Made by a program: the position numbers and the translations under genes. A stretch of DNA of 64,000 bases from Ga0077527 sp945862135 (GTDB lineage Bacteria; Pseudomonadota; Gammaproteobacteria; Burkholderiales; SG8-41): positions 99,680-163,679 of the forward strand of contig CAXNMF010000007.1 in assembly GCA_964203275.1 (NCBI GenBank), read 5' to 3'. The first letter of the stretch is position 1. The number at the start of each line of letters is the position of its first letter. The notes beneath the pieces are model-generated. The model searched no databases, had not been told where the DNA came from, and saw nothing but the letters and a program-made list of their open reading frames with translations. This document shows positions 1-8,019 of the stretch, piece after piece.

Positions 1-1
1 C

Positions 2-1738
2 GCGCTAATCATGCTGCGCCTGCGTTACGACACGCCGGAAGCCCGGCAGATGGCTGCGAAGATTTCCGAAGCCATGCGCGACGCTGCCTATCGCGCCTCG
101 GCGGAACTCGCCCGTGAAAAAGGCGCCTTCCCGCTGTTCAATGCCGATCTGTACCTCAGCGGCAGCAGCTTCGCCGCACGTCTGCCCGATGAAATCAAAC
201 AGGTCATCCGCAAAAACGGCATCCGCAACAGCCACCTGCTGTCGATCGCGCCGACCGGCACGATCAGCCTGTCCTTCGCCGACAATGCCTCGAACGGCAT
301 CGAGCCGCCGTTCTCATGGACCTACACGCGCAAAAAACGCATGCCCGACAACACCATGCGCGAATTCGCCGTCGAAGATCACGCCTGGCGCCGTTACAAG
401 GCCGAAGGCGGCAACACCGAGAAACTGCCGCCGTGGTTTGTCACCGCACTCGAAATCTCAGCAACGGCACATGAAGAAATGGTCGCCGCGGTCGCGCCAT
501 ACGTCGATACCAGCATTTCCAAAACCGTCAACGTTCCCGAGGACTACCCGTACAGCGAATTCCAGGATCTGTATTTCCGCGCCTGGAAATCCGGCCTGAA
601 AGGCCTGGCCACCTATCGCCCGAACAGCATCCTTGGCTCCGTGCTGTCAGTGGAACCGACCAGCAAGGAAAAAGCACCGCAGGATTTCCGCGCCGACGAC
701 GTCAACCGCCGCATCCAGATCCAGTCGTTGCCAGCCCCGGTGCTGGCCAGCCTGCGCTGGCCCGGCCGTCCGTCGATGACTGCAGGCAATCCGGCCTGGA
801 CATACATGATCGAACATCCGCACGGCGCCTTTGCGGTGTTTGTCGGTCACGTCGAAAACGAACACAACCACGCCTTCGAAGTCTGGGTGAACGGCAGCGA
901 ACAGCCGCGCGGCCTCGGCGCGGTCGCCAAGACCTTGTCGATGGACATGCGCGCCGATGATCCGGGCTGGCTCAAACTCAAGCTCGACTCGCTGGCCCGC
1001 GCCGGCGGTGATGAACCCTTCGACATGGCCTTCCCGCCGCTCGGCGAAGTCAAACGCATGCCTTCGGTGGTTGCCGCCTTCGCGCAAGTCGTGCGCTGGC
1101 GTGCCGATCAACTGGGCGCGCTGACCTCGCCCGGCGCCGCGCTGTTCGGCCAGTCGGCCACACCGGTACTCGACGCGATGTTTGCGCCGAAAGAACCCAA
1201 GACCGGCACCGACGGCACGATGTCATGGACCGTCGACGTACTCAACCCGCGCACCGGAGATGACTTCGTGTTGGGCATCAAGGAAATCACCTTGCCCGAT
1301 GGCGTCACCCGCCCGTACTCGATGTGGCTCGCCGGCGAATACCCGCGCGCCCTCGACGGCCTGTGCAAGATCCTCTCGCTCGACATGCGCGTGATGGATC
1401 CGGCCTGGATCGGCATGAAACTGAAAAAACTGCTGGAGTTCCCGGAACCACTGGGTGACTTCATGGCTTTCGTGCCGGGCGAACGCAAGCAGGCCACTTA
1501 TCCTTCGACGGTCGCGTATGTCGCCAACCTTATCCTGCACCGCTACGCGATGCTGGGCATCCTCGACGCAAACGGTGCGCCACTGACGCAGATGGGCATT
1601 CTTGAAGCGCCGGAACGCAGCACCGAGCCGAAGGTCATGAAAGGTTCACGCTGCCCCGAGTGCGGCAACCACACGCTGATCCGCAAGGACGGCTGCGATT
1701 ACTGCACCGCCTGCGGGTTCACCGGCACCTGCGGCTGA
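2..1738 (+). CDS. nrdJ: Adenosylcobalamin-dependent (class II) ribonucleotide reductase, C-terminal part
   Basis: This is the C-terminal 578 or so residues of the vitamin B12-dependent reductase that makes deoxyribonucleotides from ribonucleotides without a separate radical-generating subunit. The frame is open to the first base, so the true start and the N-terminal barrel half lie outside the window. Early in the visible part are APTGTIS and SNGIEPPFS, conserved segments of the catalytic RNR barrel. The rest holds two diverged copies of a unit of about 120 residues (LSMDMRADDPGW in one, LSLDMRVMDPAW in the other), matching the TSCPD-type tail of long NrdJ proteins, and a final four-cysteine zinc ribbon (CPEC and CTAC pairs). 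No nrdA/nrdB is seen nearby. Confidence 0.93.
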   Translation, partial: ALIMLRLRYDTPEARQMAAKISEAMRDAAYRASAELAREKGAFPLFNADLYLSGSSFAARLPDEIKQVIRKNGIRNSHLLSIAPTGTISLSFADNASNGIEPPFSWTYTRKKRMPDNTMREFAVEDHAWRRYKAEGGNTEKLPPWFVTALEISATAHEEMVAAVAPYVDTSISKTVNVPEDYPYSEFQDLYFRAWKSGLKGLATYRPNSILGSVLSVEPTSKEKAPQDFRADDVNRRIQIQSLPAPVLASLRWPGRPSMTAGNPAWTYMIEHPHGAFAVFVGHVENEHNHAFEVWVNGSEQPRGLGAVAKTLSMDMRADDPGWLKLKLDSLARAGGDEPFDMAFPPLGEVKRMPSVVAAFAQVVRWRADQLGALTSPGAALFGQSATPVLDAMFAPKEPKTGTDGTMSWTVDVLNPRTGDDFVLGIKEITLPDGVTRPYSMWLAGEYPRALDGLCKILSLDMRVMDPAWIGMKLKKLLEFPEPLGDFMAFVPGERKQATYPSTVAYVANLILHRYAMLGILDANGAPLTQMGILEAPERSTEPKVMKGSRCPECGNHTLIRKDGCDYCTACGFTGTCG

Positions 1739-1768
1739 CCCGGCACTTGTAGTCCACATGCTCGGATG

Positions 1769-1796
1769 ACTACGCGCCGCCTCGGTGGCGCGTAGT
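1769..1796. terminator. Hairpin after nrdJ
   Basis: Two 13-base arms with one mismatch (1769-1781 and 1784-1796) enclose a two-base loop in the gap between nrdJ and the RraA-like gene. There is no U-run after it, so it may be a weak or factor-dependent terminator, or a processing hairpin. Confidence 0.4.
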
Positions 1797-1825
1797 AACA
1801 TCTTCCGCTCACCCGGAGGATATTC

Positions 1826-2554
1826 ATGGCCAAGACCACACTCGGCAAACTGCCGCGCGAAGCCATCCGCATGCTGGAACTACCGCGAGTCGCACCTGAA
1901 ATCATTGAAGGTTTTCGCAATCTCGTTGACCTGACCGGCACGCTGTCCGATGCCTGTGATGAACTCGGCCTCGTCGCCGTGATTCCCGGTTACGTGCTGC
2001 CGCCAGTCAACCTCGGTAAACGTATCGTTGGCCCGGCGCTGACCGTGCGCAACATCGCGCACGCCACGCAAATCCACAAAGCCGCCACCGACAAAACCAG
2101 CGGCCAGGGCGAAACCGAAGCGCACAACCTGGCAGAGCCCGGCGATGTGCTGGTGATCGAAGGCGTCATGGGTTGCTCCAATATGGGTGGTCAGTCAGCG
2201 ACGATTGCCAAACGTCAGGGCTTCATCGGCGCGATTGTCGATGCGACAGTTCGCGATCCCGACCAGTATCGCGGCATGGACTGGCCGGTGTGGTGCAAGG
2301 GTTTCACGCCGATCACCGGCAAGTGGCGCATGCAAACCGTTGAGGTCAACGGCACCGTGCAGATCTGCGGCATCCAGGTCAAACCCGGCGACATCATCTG
2401 CGCCGATGATGCGGGTGTTGCCGTTGTTCCGCATGAAAAAGCCGCACTGGTGCTGGAAGCGGCGCGCAAGATCGACGCCGGCGATACCAAACGCAAGGCC
2501 GATATTGATGCCGGCACCAGCGTCGCCGACCTCATTACCAAAAAATACAAATAA
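1826..2554 (+). CDS. RraA-like / HMG-CHA aldolase-family protein
   Basis: This 242-residue protein belongs to the RraA-like fold, which includes 4-hydroxy-4-methyl-2-oxoglutarate/4-carboxy-4-hydroxy-2-oxoadipate aldolases (pyruvate-releasing, divalent-metal dependent) and the RNase E inhibitor RraA. Diagnostic pieces are GDVLVIEG, the GGQSATIAKRQG segment and GAIVDATVRDP, where family members read G-x-V-x-D-G-x-x-R-D and bind metal and substrate. A good ribosome site (GGAGG) lies 7 bases before the ATG. The sulfatase starts 39 bases downstream and a Bug receptor follows it, so an aldolase role in a catabolic operon is likelier than RNase E control. The exact substrate cannot be read from the sequence. 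Confidence 0.8.
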   Translation: MAKTTLGKLPREAIRMLELPRVAPEIIEGFRNLVDLTGTLSDACDELGLVAVIPGYVLPPVNLGKRIVGPALTVRNIAHATQIHKAATDKTSGQGETEAHNLAEPGDVLVIEGVMGCSNMGGQSATIAKRQGFIGAIVDATVRDPDQYRGMDWPVWCKGFTPITGKWRMQTVEVNGTVQICGIQVKPGDIICADDAGVAVVPHEKAALVLEAARKIDAGDTKRKADIDAGTSVADLITKKYK

Positions 2555-2593
2555 TCAATACAAACAACACGAACAAGCAACCCGGGGGAGACC

Positions 2594-4072
2594 ATGAGCG
2601 AAGCCACCAACCTGATTTTCATCATGTCCGACGAGCACAACAAACGCGTGCTCGGCTGTGCGGGACATCCGATGATCAAGACACCCAACCTTGATGCGCT
2701 GGCCGCCCGCGGCACGCGCTTCACGTCTGCCTATACCAACTGCCCGATCTGCGTGCCGGCTCGCGCATCCTTCGCCACCGGCCAATACGTGCACAAGATC
2801 CGCTACTGGGACAACGCCATTGCCTATGACGGCAAGATCCCGACCTGGGGTCACCGGCTGATGGCACAGGGCCATCATGTCGCCTCAATCGGCAAGCTGC
2901 ATTACCTGGATTCGGAAGCCAAACGCAACGGCTTCGACGAAGAGATCCTGCCGCTGCATATCGTCAACGGCGTCGGCGATTTGCTGGGTCTGATCCGCGA
3001 GGAACTGCCGCGACGCTCAGGCTCCGCCAATCTCGGCCCGGAAGCCGGTCGTGGTGAATCCGAATACACCAAATATGATCGCGACATCGCCACCGAAACC
3101 ATCAAGTGGCTGAAGACCAAGGCGCCGACATTAAAAGCCAAACCCTGGGCGTTATACGTAGGCTTTGTCTCGCCGCACTTCCCGCTAATCGCGCCACCGC
3201 AGTTCTACGACATGTATCCCGAGGATGCAGTGCCCTGGCCCAATATGTATGACCACGACCAGCGCCCGCAGCATCCCTTCATCGACGCGATGCGCAAGAG
3301 CATGTGTTACGACGATCCCTTCGATCCGCCGATGGTGCGCCGCGCGATCACCGCCTACTTCGGCCTGACTTCCTTCATGGATGACAACGTCGGCAAGATC
3401 CTGCGCACACTCGAAGAAACCGGCCTGATGAACAACACCCGCGTGGTTTATTCATCAGACCACGGCGACAACCTCGGCACCCGCGGCATGTGGGGCAAAT
3501 CAACGATGTATGAAGAATCCGCCGGCATCCCGATGATCATGGCTGGCCCAGGCGTGCCTGCCGGCAATGTCTGCGACACACCGGTGACGCTGGCCGACGG
3601 TTTCCCGACTTTCATCCACGCGCTTGGTGCGAAAGCCCATACCGATGATGCAACACTGCCCGGCGTTTCATTGATCGATATCGCGCAGGGCAAGGTGCCG
3701 GCACGCACGATCCTTTCCGAATATCACGCAGCGGCGTCAATGTGCGGTGCCTTCATGATCCGTCATGGGCAATGGAAGTACATCCATTACGCGACTGTGC
3801 CGCCAATGCTGTTTGACCTGAAGAATGATCCTGAGGAACGCAAAGATCTCGGCCGCGACCCCGCTTACAAAGCAGTGATTGCCGAATGCGAACAGGCGCT
3901 GCGCAAAGTGGTCAACCCTGAGGCCGCGGACCAGCTCGCCAAAGCCGACCAGAAAGCGATGATCAATAAATTCGGCGGTGAAGACGCCATCCTCAAGCGC
4001 GGCACCTTCCGTTATTCCCCGCCCCCGGGCTCCAAGGCCGCGTACTTCGAAGCCAATCAGAACAAAAAATAA
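2594..4072 (+). CDS. Sulfatase (formylglycine-dependent, choline-sulfatase/arylsulfatase-like)
   Basis: A 492-residue type I sulfatase that would hydrolyse a sulfate (or phosphonate) ester. It has the CVPAR signature at residues 53-57, in which Cys53 is converted to formylglycine, metal-binding acidic residues at 13-14 (MSDEHN) and 289-290 (SSDHGDN), and Lys302 (WGKSTMYEES) in the usual active-site position. No signal peptide is visible, so it should be cytoplasmic and its substrate imported first. It lies between the RraA-like gene and a Bug receptor, all on one strand with gaps of 39 and 25 bases, which looks like an uptake-and-degradation operon for a sulfated organic compound. Phosphonate monoester hydrolases share this fold and remain possible. 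Confidence 0.88.
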   Translation: MSEATNLIFIMSDEHNKRVLGCAGHPMIKTPNLDALAARGTRFTSAYTNCPICVPARASFATGQYVHKIRYWDNAIAYDGKIPTWGHRLMAQGHHVASIGKLHYLDSEAKRNGFDEEILPLHIVNGVGDLLGLIREELPRRSGSANLGPEAGRGESEYTKYDRDIATETIKWLKTKAPTLKAKPWALYVGFVSPHFPLIAPPQFYDMYPEDAVPWPNMYDHDQRPQHPFIDAMRKSMCYDDPFDPPMVRRAITAYFGLTSFMDDNVGKILRTLEETGLMNNTRVVYSSDHGDNLGTRGMWGKSTMYEESAGIPMIMAGPGVPAGNVCDTPVTLADGFPTFIHALGAKAHTDDATLPGVSLIDIAQGKVPARTILSEYHAAASMCGAFMIRHGQWKYIHYATVPPMLFDLKNDPEERKDLGRDPAYKAVIAECEQALRKVVNPEAADQLAKADQKAMINKFGGEDAILKRGTFRYSPPPGSKAAYFEANQNKK

Positions 4073-4097
4073 CAGGATTCAACCGGAGGAGTAGACG

Positions 4098-5054
4098 ATG
4101 CGCAGAACACTGATGGTGGCGGCGCTGTTCGCCGCCGGACTTGCACAGGCCCAGGGTTATCCGAACAAACCCATTCGCATGATCGTGGCTTCGGCACCGG
4201 GCGGCGCGCCCGATATCCTTGGCCGTGCGATCGCGCAGAAAATGTCCGACAGCCTGGGCCAGCAGGTGGTCGTCGATAACCGCGCTGGCGCCAGCGGCCT
4301 GATCGGCGCCGAGATGGCGGCCAAGGCAACACCCGATGGCTACACGCTGTTCCTCGGCACCACAACGCTGTATGCCATCTTGCCCAATCTGAAAAAGAAT
4401 CTGCCTTACGACATCCAGCGCGATTTCATTTCGGTCACGCAGATTGCCGGCGCCTCCAATGTGCTGGTGGTCAACGCCTCGGTAGCGGCGAAATCAGTTG
4501 CTGAACTGCTGCAACTTGCGAAGACCAGACCCGGCGCATTGAACTACGCTTCCGCAGGCCGCGGCACGCCGGCCCATCTTGCCGGAGAGATGGTTAACGT
4601 GCTCGCCAACGTCAGCATGACCCATGTGCCTTACAAGGGTGCGGGTCCCGCACTGCTTGATGTGATCGCCGGCCAGGTACAACTGATCATCACTTCACCG
4701 ATTGCCGCGGGCCCGCATATCAACAGCGGCAAGGTACGCGCGCTGGCCACGACAGGCGCCAAGCGCAACCCTGCGCTGCCGGACTTGCCGACGGTGGCGG
4801 ACACCCTGCCCGGTTATGAAATCACCCAGTGGTGGGGGCTGTCGCTGCCCGCAAAGACGCCGCGTGCGATTAGCGGACGTTTGCAGTCAGAGGCAGTAAA
4901 AGCGGTAAATCTGCCCGAAGTCCGCGAGCGCATCACCCGCACGGGCGCAGAACCCGTCGGCGGCACGCCACAGGCTTTTGACGCCCTGATCACTGCCGAG
5001 CAACGGCGGTTGGGGGATGTCATCCGCAAGGCAAAAATCAGCCTCGAGGACTGA
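4098..5054 (+). CDS. Bug-family (TTT) periplasmic solute receptor
   Basis: A 318-residue extracytoplasmic receptor of the Bordetella uptake gene family, which binds small carboxylates for tripartite tricarboxylate transporters. The signal peptide ends around ALAQAQG at residue 16. Family hallmarks follow in order: YPNKPIRMIVASAPGG, VVDNRAGASG, TPDGYTLFLG and HVPYKGAG. A strong GGAGGAG lies 7 bases before the ATG. It is the third gene of the RraA-like/sulfatase cluster, suggesting that its ligand is the sulfatase substrate or product. No tctA or tctB gene accompanies it. Ligand unknown. Confidence 0.92.
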   Translation: MRRTLMVAALFAAGLAQAQGYPNKPIRMIVASAPGGAPDILGRAIAQKMSDSLGQQVVVDNRAGASGLIGAEMAAKATPDGYTLFLGTTTLYAILPNLKKNLPYDIQRDFISVTQIAGASNVLVVNASVAAKSVAELLQLAKTRPGALNYASAGRGTPAHLAGEMVNVLANVSMTHVPYKGAGPALLDVIAGQVQLIITSPIAAGPHINSGKVRALATTGAKRNPALPDLPTVADTLPGYEITQWWGLSLPAKTPRAISGRLQSEAVKAVNLPEVRERITRTGAEPVGGTPQAFDALITAEQRRLGDVIRKAKISLED

Positions 5055-5224
5055 TGCGAAGGGTCGCGGCCAAAAAAATGGGCACCCGAAGGTGCCCGAA
5101 GGGGATACATGCGTTCGCTCACAAACTGCAGGCTGTTGATTTATCGCATCTTTTGCGACCAGCCAACAACGGGCAGAATGCTTACACTATAAAGACTGCG
5201 GGTTTCCGCTAAAGTTCCGCCGCC

Positions 5225-6151
5225 ATGACACTCACCGAATTGCGCTACATCGTCGCCGTTGCCCGCGAGCGGCATTTCGGCAGAGCTGCCGAAACCTGCT
5301 TCGTCAGCCAACCCACGCTGTCGGTTGCCGTCAAAAAACTGGAAGACGAACTTGGCGTGCAGATTTTCGAGCGTGGCCCCGGCGAACTGACCATCACGCC
5401 GGCCGGCAACCGCGTGATCGAGCAGGCGCAACGCGCGCTCGAAGAGGCCGAGAAAGTCAAAACCATCGCAAAATCAACGGCCGATCCTCTCGATGGCGCA
5501 CTGAAGCTCGGCGTCATCTTTACCATCGGCCCCTATCTGCTGCCGCAATTGATTCCGATTCTCAGGCGGCGCGCGCCGAAGATGCCTTTGATTCTTGAGG
5601 AAAATTACACTGCGGTATTGTCGGAACGGTTGAAACGCGGTGACATCGATGCCGCCATCGTCGCGCTGCCCTTCGATGAACCGGGCATCACGATCACACC
5701 GCTTTACGACGAGGACTTCGTGGTCGCCCTGGCAAAAACCCATGACTGGGCCAAGCGCAAAACCATCTCATCGGATGCATTGGCCGGTGAAAGCCTGCTC
5801 CTGCTCGGCACCGGCCACTGCTTCCGTGACCAGATCCTCAACGCCTGCCCGTCACTGAACCGTTCCAGCGCGACCCCTGGCTCGCTGCAGAAAACCGTTG
5901 AAGGTTCCTCTCTGGAAACCATACGCCTGATGGTCGCCTCGGGACTCGGCATGACCGTATTGCCGGCATCGGCGATACCGGCAAAACGCGCTGGCAACGA
6001 TCTGCTCACCTATATTCCGTTCAGCCGCCCCGTCCCCGACCGCCGCGTCGTACTCGCCTCCCGCTCCAGCTTCCCCCGCGCCGCCGCACTCGACGTCATT
6101 CGTGACGCCATTGCTGCCTGCGCCCTCAACGGCACCGCCGTCGCCAAATAA
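5225..6151 (+). CDS. oxyR: OxyR, hydrogen peroxide-sensing LysR-type regulator
   Basis: A 308-residue LysR-family activator. Residues 1-60 form the winged helix-turn-helix (RAAETCFVSQPTLSVAVKKLE). The sensing segment GTGHCFRDQILNAC places cysteines at 199 and 208, the same numbering as the peroxide-reactive Cys199/Cys208 pair of E. coli OxyR, so redox sensing is very likely intact. A TATAAA at 5188-5193 could be its -10 box. It is followed on the same strand by rubrerythrin, rubredoxin, a ZIP transporter and rubredoxin reductase, and an OxyR-type operator lies in the next intergenic gap, so these genes are its probable targets. Confidence 0.95.
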   Translation: MTLTELRYIVAVARERHFGRAAETCFVSQPTLSVAVKKLEDELGVQIFERGPGELTITPAGNRVIEQAQRALEEAEKVKTIAKSTADPLDGALKLGVIFTIGPYLLPQLIPILRRRAPKMPLILEENYTAVLSERLKRGDIDAAIVALPFDEPGITITPLYDEDFVVALAKTHDWAKRKTISSDALAGESLLLLGTGHCFRDQILNACPSLNRSSATPGSLQKTVEGSSLETIRLMVASGLGMTVLPASAIPAKRAGNDLLTYIPFSRPVPDRRVVLASRSSFPRAAALDVIRDAIAACALNGTAVAK

Positions 6152-6190
6152 AACCCTGCAATAACAACGGGTTATCAGCATGCCCAAGGG

Positions 6191-6227
6191 ATAGTAATTT
6201 ACTATCTATCAATTAATAACAATCAAT
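6191..6227 (+). promoter_or_regulatory. Candidate OxyR-binding site upstream of rubrerythrin
   Basis: The sequence follows the OxyR layout of four tetranucleotides at 11-base intervals: ATAG (6191-6194), CTAT (6202-6205), TTAA (6213-6216) and CAAT (6224-6227), each separated by 7 bases. The first half is a perfect ATAG-N7-CTAT; the second is degenerate. It touches a possible -35 box, as expected for an activator site. Confidence 0.6.
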
Positions 6228-6256
6228 TGGATTAATCATCTTCGGATCTCCAGAAT
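6227..6256 (+). promoter_or_regulatory. Possible sigma-70 promoter of rubrerythrin
   Basis: TTGGAT (6227-6232) and CAGAAT (6251-6256) are separated by 18 bases and lie about 55 bases before the rubrerythrin start, directly beside the OxyR-type site. Both boxes are imperfect, in keeping with an activator-dependent promoter. Confidence 0.4.
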
Positions 6257-6309
6257 GCATCCCATGCGTTGAGAGACGCACAACTTTTCAACCCTCAGGA
6301 GATACACAG

Positions 6310-6780
6310 ATGAAAGCCGAATCCGTCACCGTCAAGAACATCGAAGCCGCCTTCGCCGGCGAATCCATGGCGCACATCAAGTACATGTACTTCGCCAAGA
6401 TCTGCCGCGAACAGGGCGATGTTGAAACCGCGAAAGTGTTCGAAGAAACCGCCGCACAGGAAGTGCAGCACGCTTTCGGCCACCTCGACCTGCTTTTCCC
6501 GAAAACCGAACTGACTCCGGCCAAGGCGCTCGACATGGCGATCGCCGGTGAGACCTACGAGTACACCGAAATGTATCCGCAGTTCCGCCACCTCGCCGAA
6601 CAGGAAGGCAATCACGCCGCAGTCAAGGAAATGGACGAGCAGATCGAAGAATCGAAGGAACACGCCGCCCGCTTCCAGCAGACGCTGGCCAAGGCCGCCA
6701 AGCGCTTCGCCGCGCTGGCCAAGGTCGAAGAGCGCCACGCCAACCACTACCGTTCAGTGCGCGCAAAAGTCGCAGCCTGA
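6310..6780 (+). CDS. rbr: Rubrerythrin (diiron peroxidase, no rubredoxin domain)
   Basis: A 156-residue ferritin-like four-helix protein expected to reduce H2O2 to water at a diiron site. Helix motifs carry the expected glutamate/histidine ligands: FAGESMAHIKY (Glu18), EETAAQEVQHAF (residues 45-56), AGETYEYTEMYPQF and KVEERHANHY. Classical rubrerythrins end in a rubredoxin domain; this one stops after the diiron domain, and a separate rubredoxin gene follows 31 bases later, so the electron donor is supplied in trans. A GGAG ribosome site precedes the ATG. It sits directly downstream of oxyR with an OxyR-type site between them. Confidence 0.92.
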   Translation: MKAESVTVKNIEAAFAGESMAHIKYMYFAKICREQGDVETAKVFEETAAQEVQHAFGHLDLLFPKTELTPAKALDMAIAGETYEYTEMYPQFRHLAEQEGNHAAVKEMDEQIEESKEHAARFQQTLAKAAKRFAALAKVEERHANHYRSVRAKVAA

Positions 6781-6811
6781 TCAACCAACATCACATCAAG
6801 GAGAAATGAAT

Positions 6812-6994
6812 ATGGCAACCGAATTTCGTAAATGGGAATGCATCGTCTGTGGTTACGTTTATGACGAAGCCGCTGGCGATCCGGAACACGGCATCCAGGC
6901 CGGCACACGCTGGGAAGACATCCCGGAAAACTGGGAATGCCCGGAGTGCGGCGTCGCCAAAGCCGACTTTGAAATGGTGTTGAAGGCCGCGTAA
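6812..6994 (+). CDS. rubA: Rubredoxin
   Basis: A 60-residue electron carrier with one iron bound by four cysteines at 10, 13, 43 and 46 (CIVCGY and CPECGVAK), the standard rubredoxin arrangement. I chose the ATG at 6812 because AAGGAG ends 8 bases before it; the in-frame ATG at 6806 leaves only 2 bases. It most likely passes electrons from the rubredoxin reductase encoded about 1 kb downstream to the rubrerythrin encoded just upstream. AlkG-type roles in alkane hydroxylation are less likely because no alkB is present here. Confidence 0.95.
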   Translation: MATEFRKWECIVCGYVYDEAAGDPEHGIQAGTRWEDIPENWECPECGVAKADFEMVLKAA

Positions 6995-7006
6995 CAAGCC
7001 GCAACA

Positions 7007-7032
7007 AGCACCCGCCGCCAACGGCGGGTGCT
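7007..7032 (+). terminator. Hairpin terminator after rubredoxin
   Basis: A perfect 11-base stem (7007-7017 with 7022-7032) closes a CCAA loop 13 bases after the rubredoxin stop. The following bases are only moderately T-rich, so termination may be partial. Confidence 0.6.
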
Positions 7033-7086
7033 TTGAATACAAGCCGTCATTGTTCAGTAGTTCATTGATGGCATCAGGAGACCGCA

Positions 7087-7980
7087 ATGGCTGAAATGAT
7101 TATGAATGCACGCCGCATTGCCGCCGAGCCCACCTGGCAGCGACTGGTTGCGTTCATCATTTTCGCCGTTGCCGTCGCCGCTGCCGGCATCGCATTGCTG
7201 GATGCCGCATCCGCCAACGAAACCTTGCGCGCCGCACTCGCTGCGACGCTGTTCACCGCATTTGCCACCGGCGCGGGCGCGCTGCCTGTGGTGTTTGTGC
7301 GCCATATATCCGATGCGGCCCGCGACAGCCTGCTCGGCTTCGGCGCCGGCGTCATGCTCGCCGCCAGTTACTTCTCATTGCTCTCCCCTGCACTCGAATC
7401 CGCGACAACGGTCGCCGGCAACGCGGGCGGCGGCGCATTGATGGTCGCCATGGGATTAAGTCTTGGCGCCGCTGTTCTGATGGCGGCCGACCGCTGGTTA
7501 CCGCATGAACACTTTGTCAAAGGCCGCGAAGGCGGCTCGTCGCATCATGATGCCAGCCTCTGGCTGTTCGTCATCGCCATCACATTGCACAACGTGCCGG
7601 AAGGCCTCGCTGTTGGTGTCGCACAGGGCGGCGGCAATGGCACGGCACTCACCGCCGGCATCGCCATCCAGAACATGCCGGAAGGTCTGATCGTCGCCAT
7701 CGCATTGGTCTCGCTCGGCATTTCGCGCATGAAAGCAGCCGCACTTGCGCTCGCCACCGGCATGGCCGAACCGCTGGGCGGCCTCATCGGCGCAAGCGCA
7801 ATCAGTCACGCCGCCGCGATGTTGCCCTGGGGACTGGCCTTCGCCGCTGGTGCCATGCTTTTCGTGATCAGCCATGAGATCATCCCCGAGACCCACCGCA
7901 ACGGCAATGAACGCGTCGCGACCATCGGCCTCATTGGCGGCTTTGTGCTGATGATGCTGTTTGATACCATGCTGCGCTGA
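7087..7980 (+). CDS. ZIP-family divalent metal transporter
   Basis: A 297-residue polytopic inner-membrane protein of the ZIP (ZupT/GufA-like) family, which imports zinc, iron or manganese. The two signature metal-binding helices read HNVPEG (168-173) and NMPEG (196-200), and a cytoplasmic loop carries histidines at 140, 142, 153 and 154. It lies inside the OxyR/rubrerythrin block, after a hairpin and 40 bases before rubredoxin reductase. In that setting import of iron for the diiron and rubredoxin centres, or of manganese as a peroxide-protective metal, is a reasonable inference, but the specificity is not readable. Confidence 0.9.
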   Translation: MAEMIMNARRIAAEPTWQRLVAFIIFAVAVAAAGIALLDAASANETLRAALAATLFTAFATGAGALPVVFVRHISDAARDSLLGFGAGVMLAASYFSLLSPALESATTVAGNAGGGALMVAMGLSLGAAVLMAADRWLPHEHFVKGREGGSSHHDASLWLFVIAITLHNVPEGLAVGVAQGGGNGTALTAGIAIQNMPEGLIVAIALVSLGISRMKAAALALATGMAEPLGGLIGASAISHAAAMLPWGLAFAAGAMLFVISHEIIPETHRNGNERVATIGLIGGFVLMMLFDTMLR

Positions 7981-8019
7981 TTTTTCGCATATTCCACGCA
8001 TACCCCAGGAAAGAAACCC

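Noticed and set aside
5080..5097. GGGCACC-CGAA-GGTGCCC hairpin after the first Bug gene as terminator
   Set aside because: No T-run follows on the plus strand; the A-run is on the wrong side for the Bug/sulfatase unit and no leftward gene ends there.
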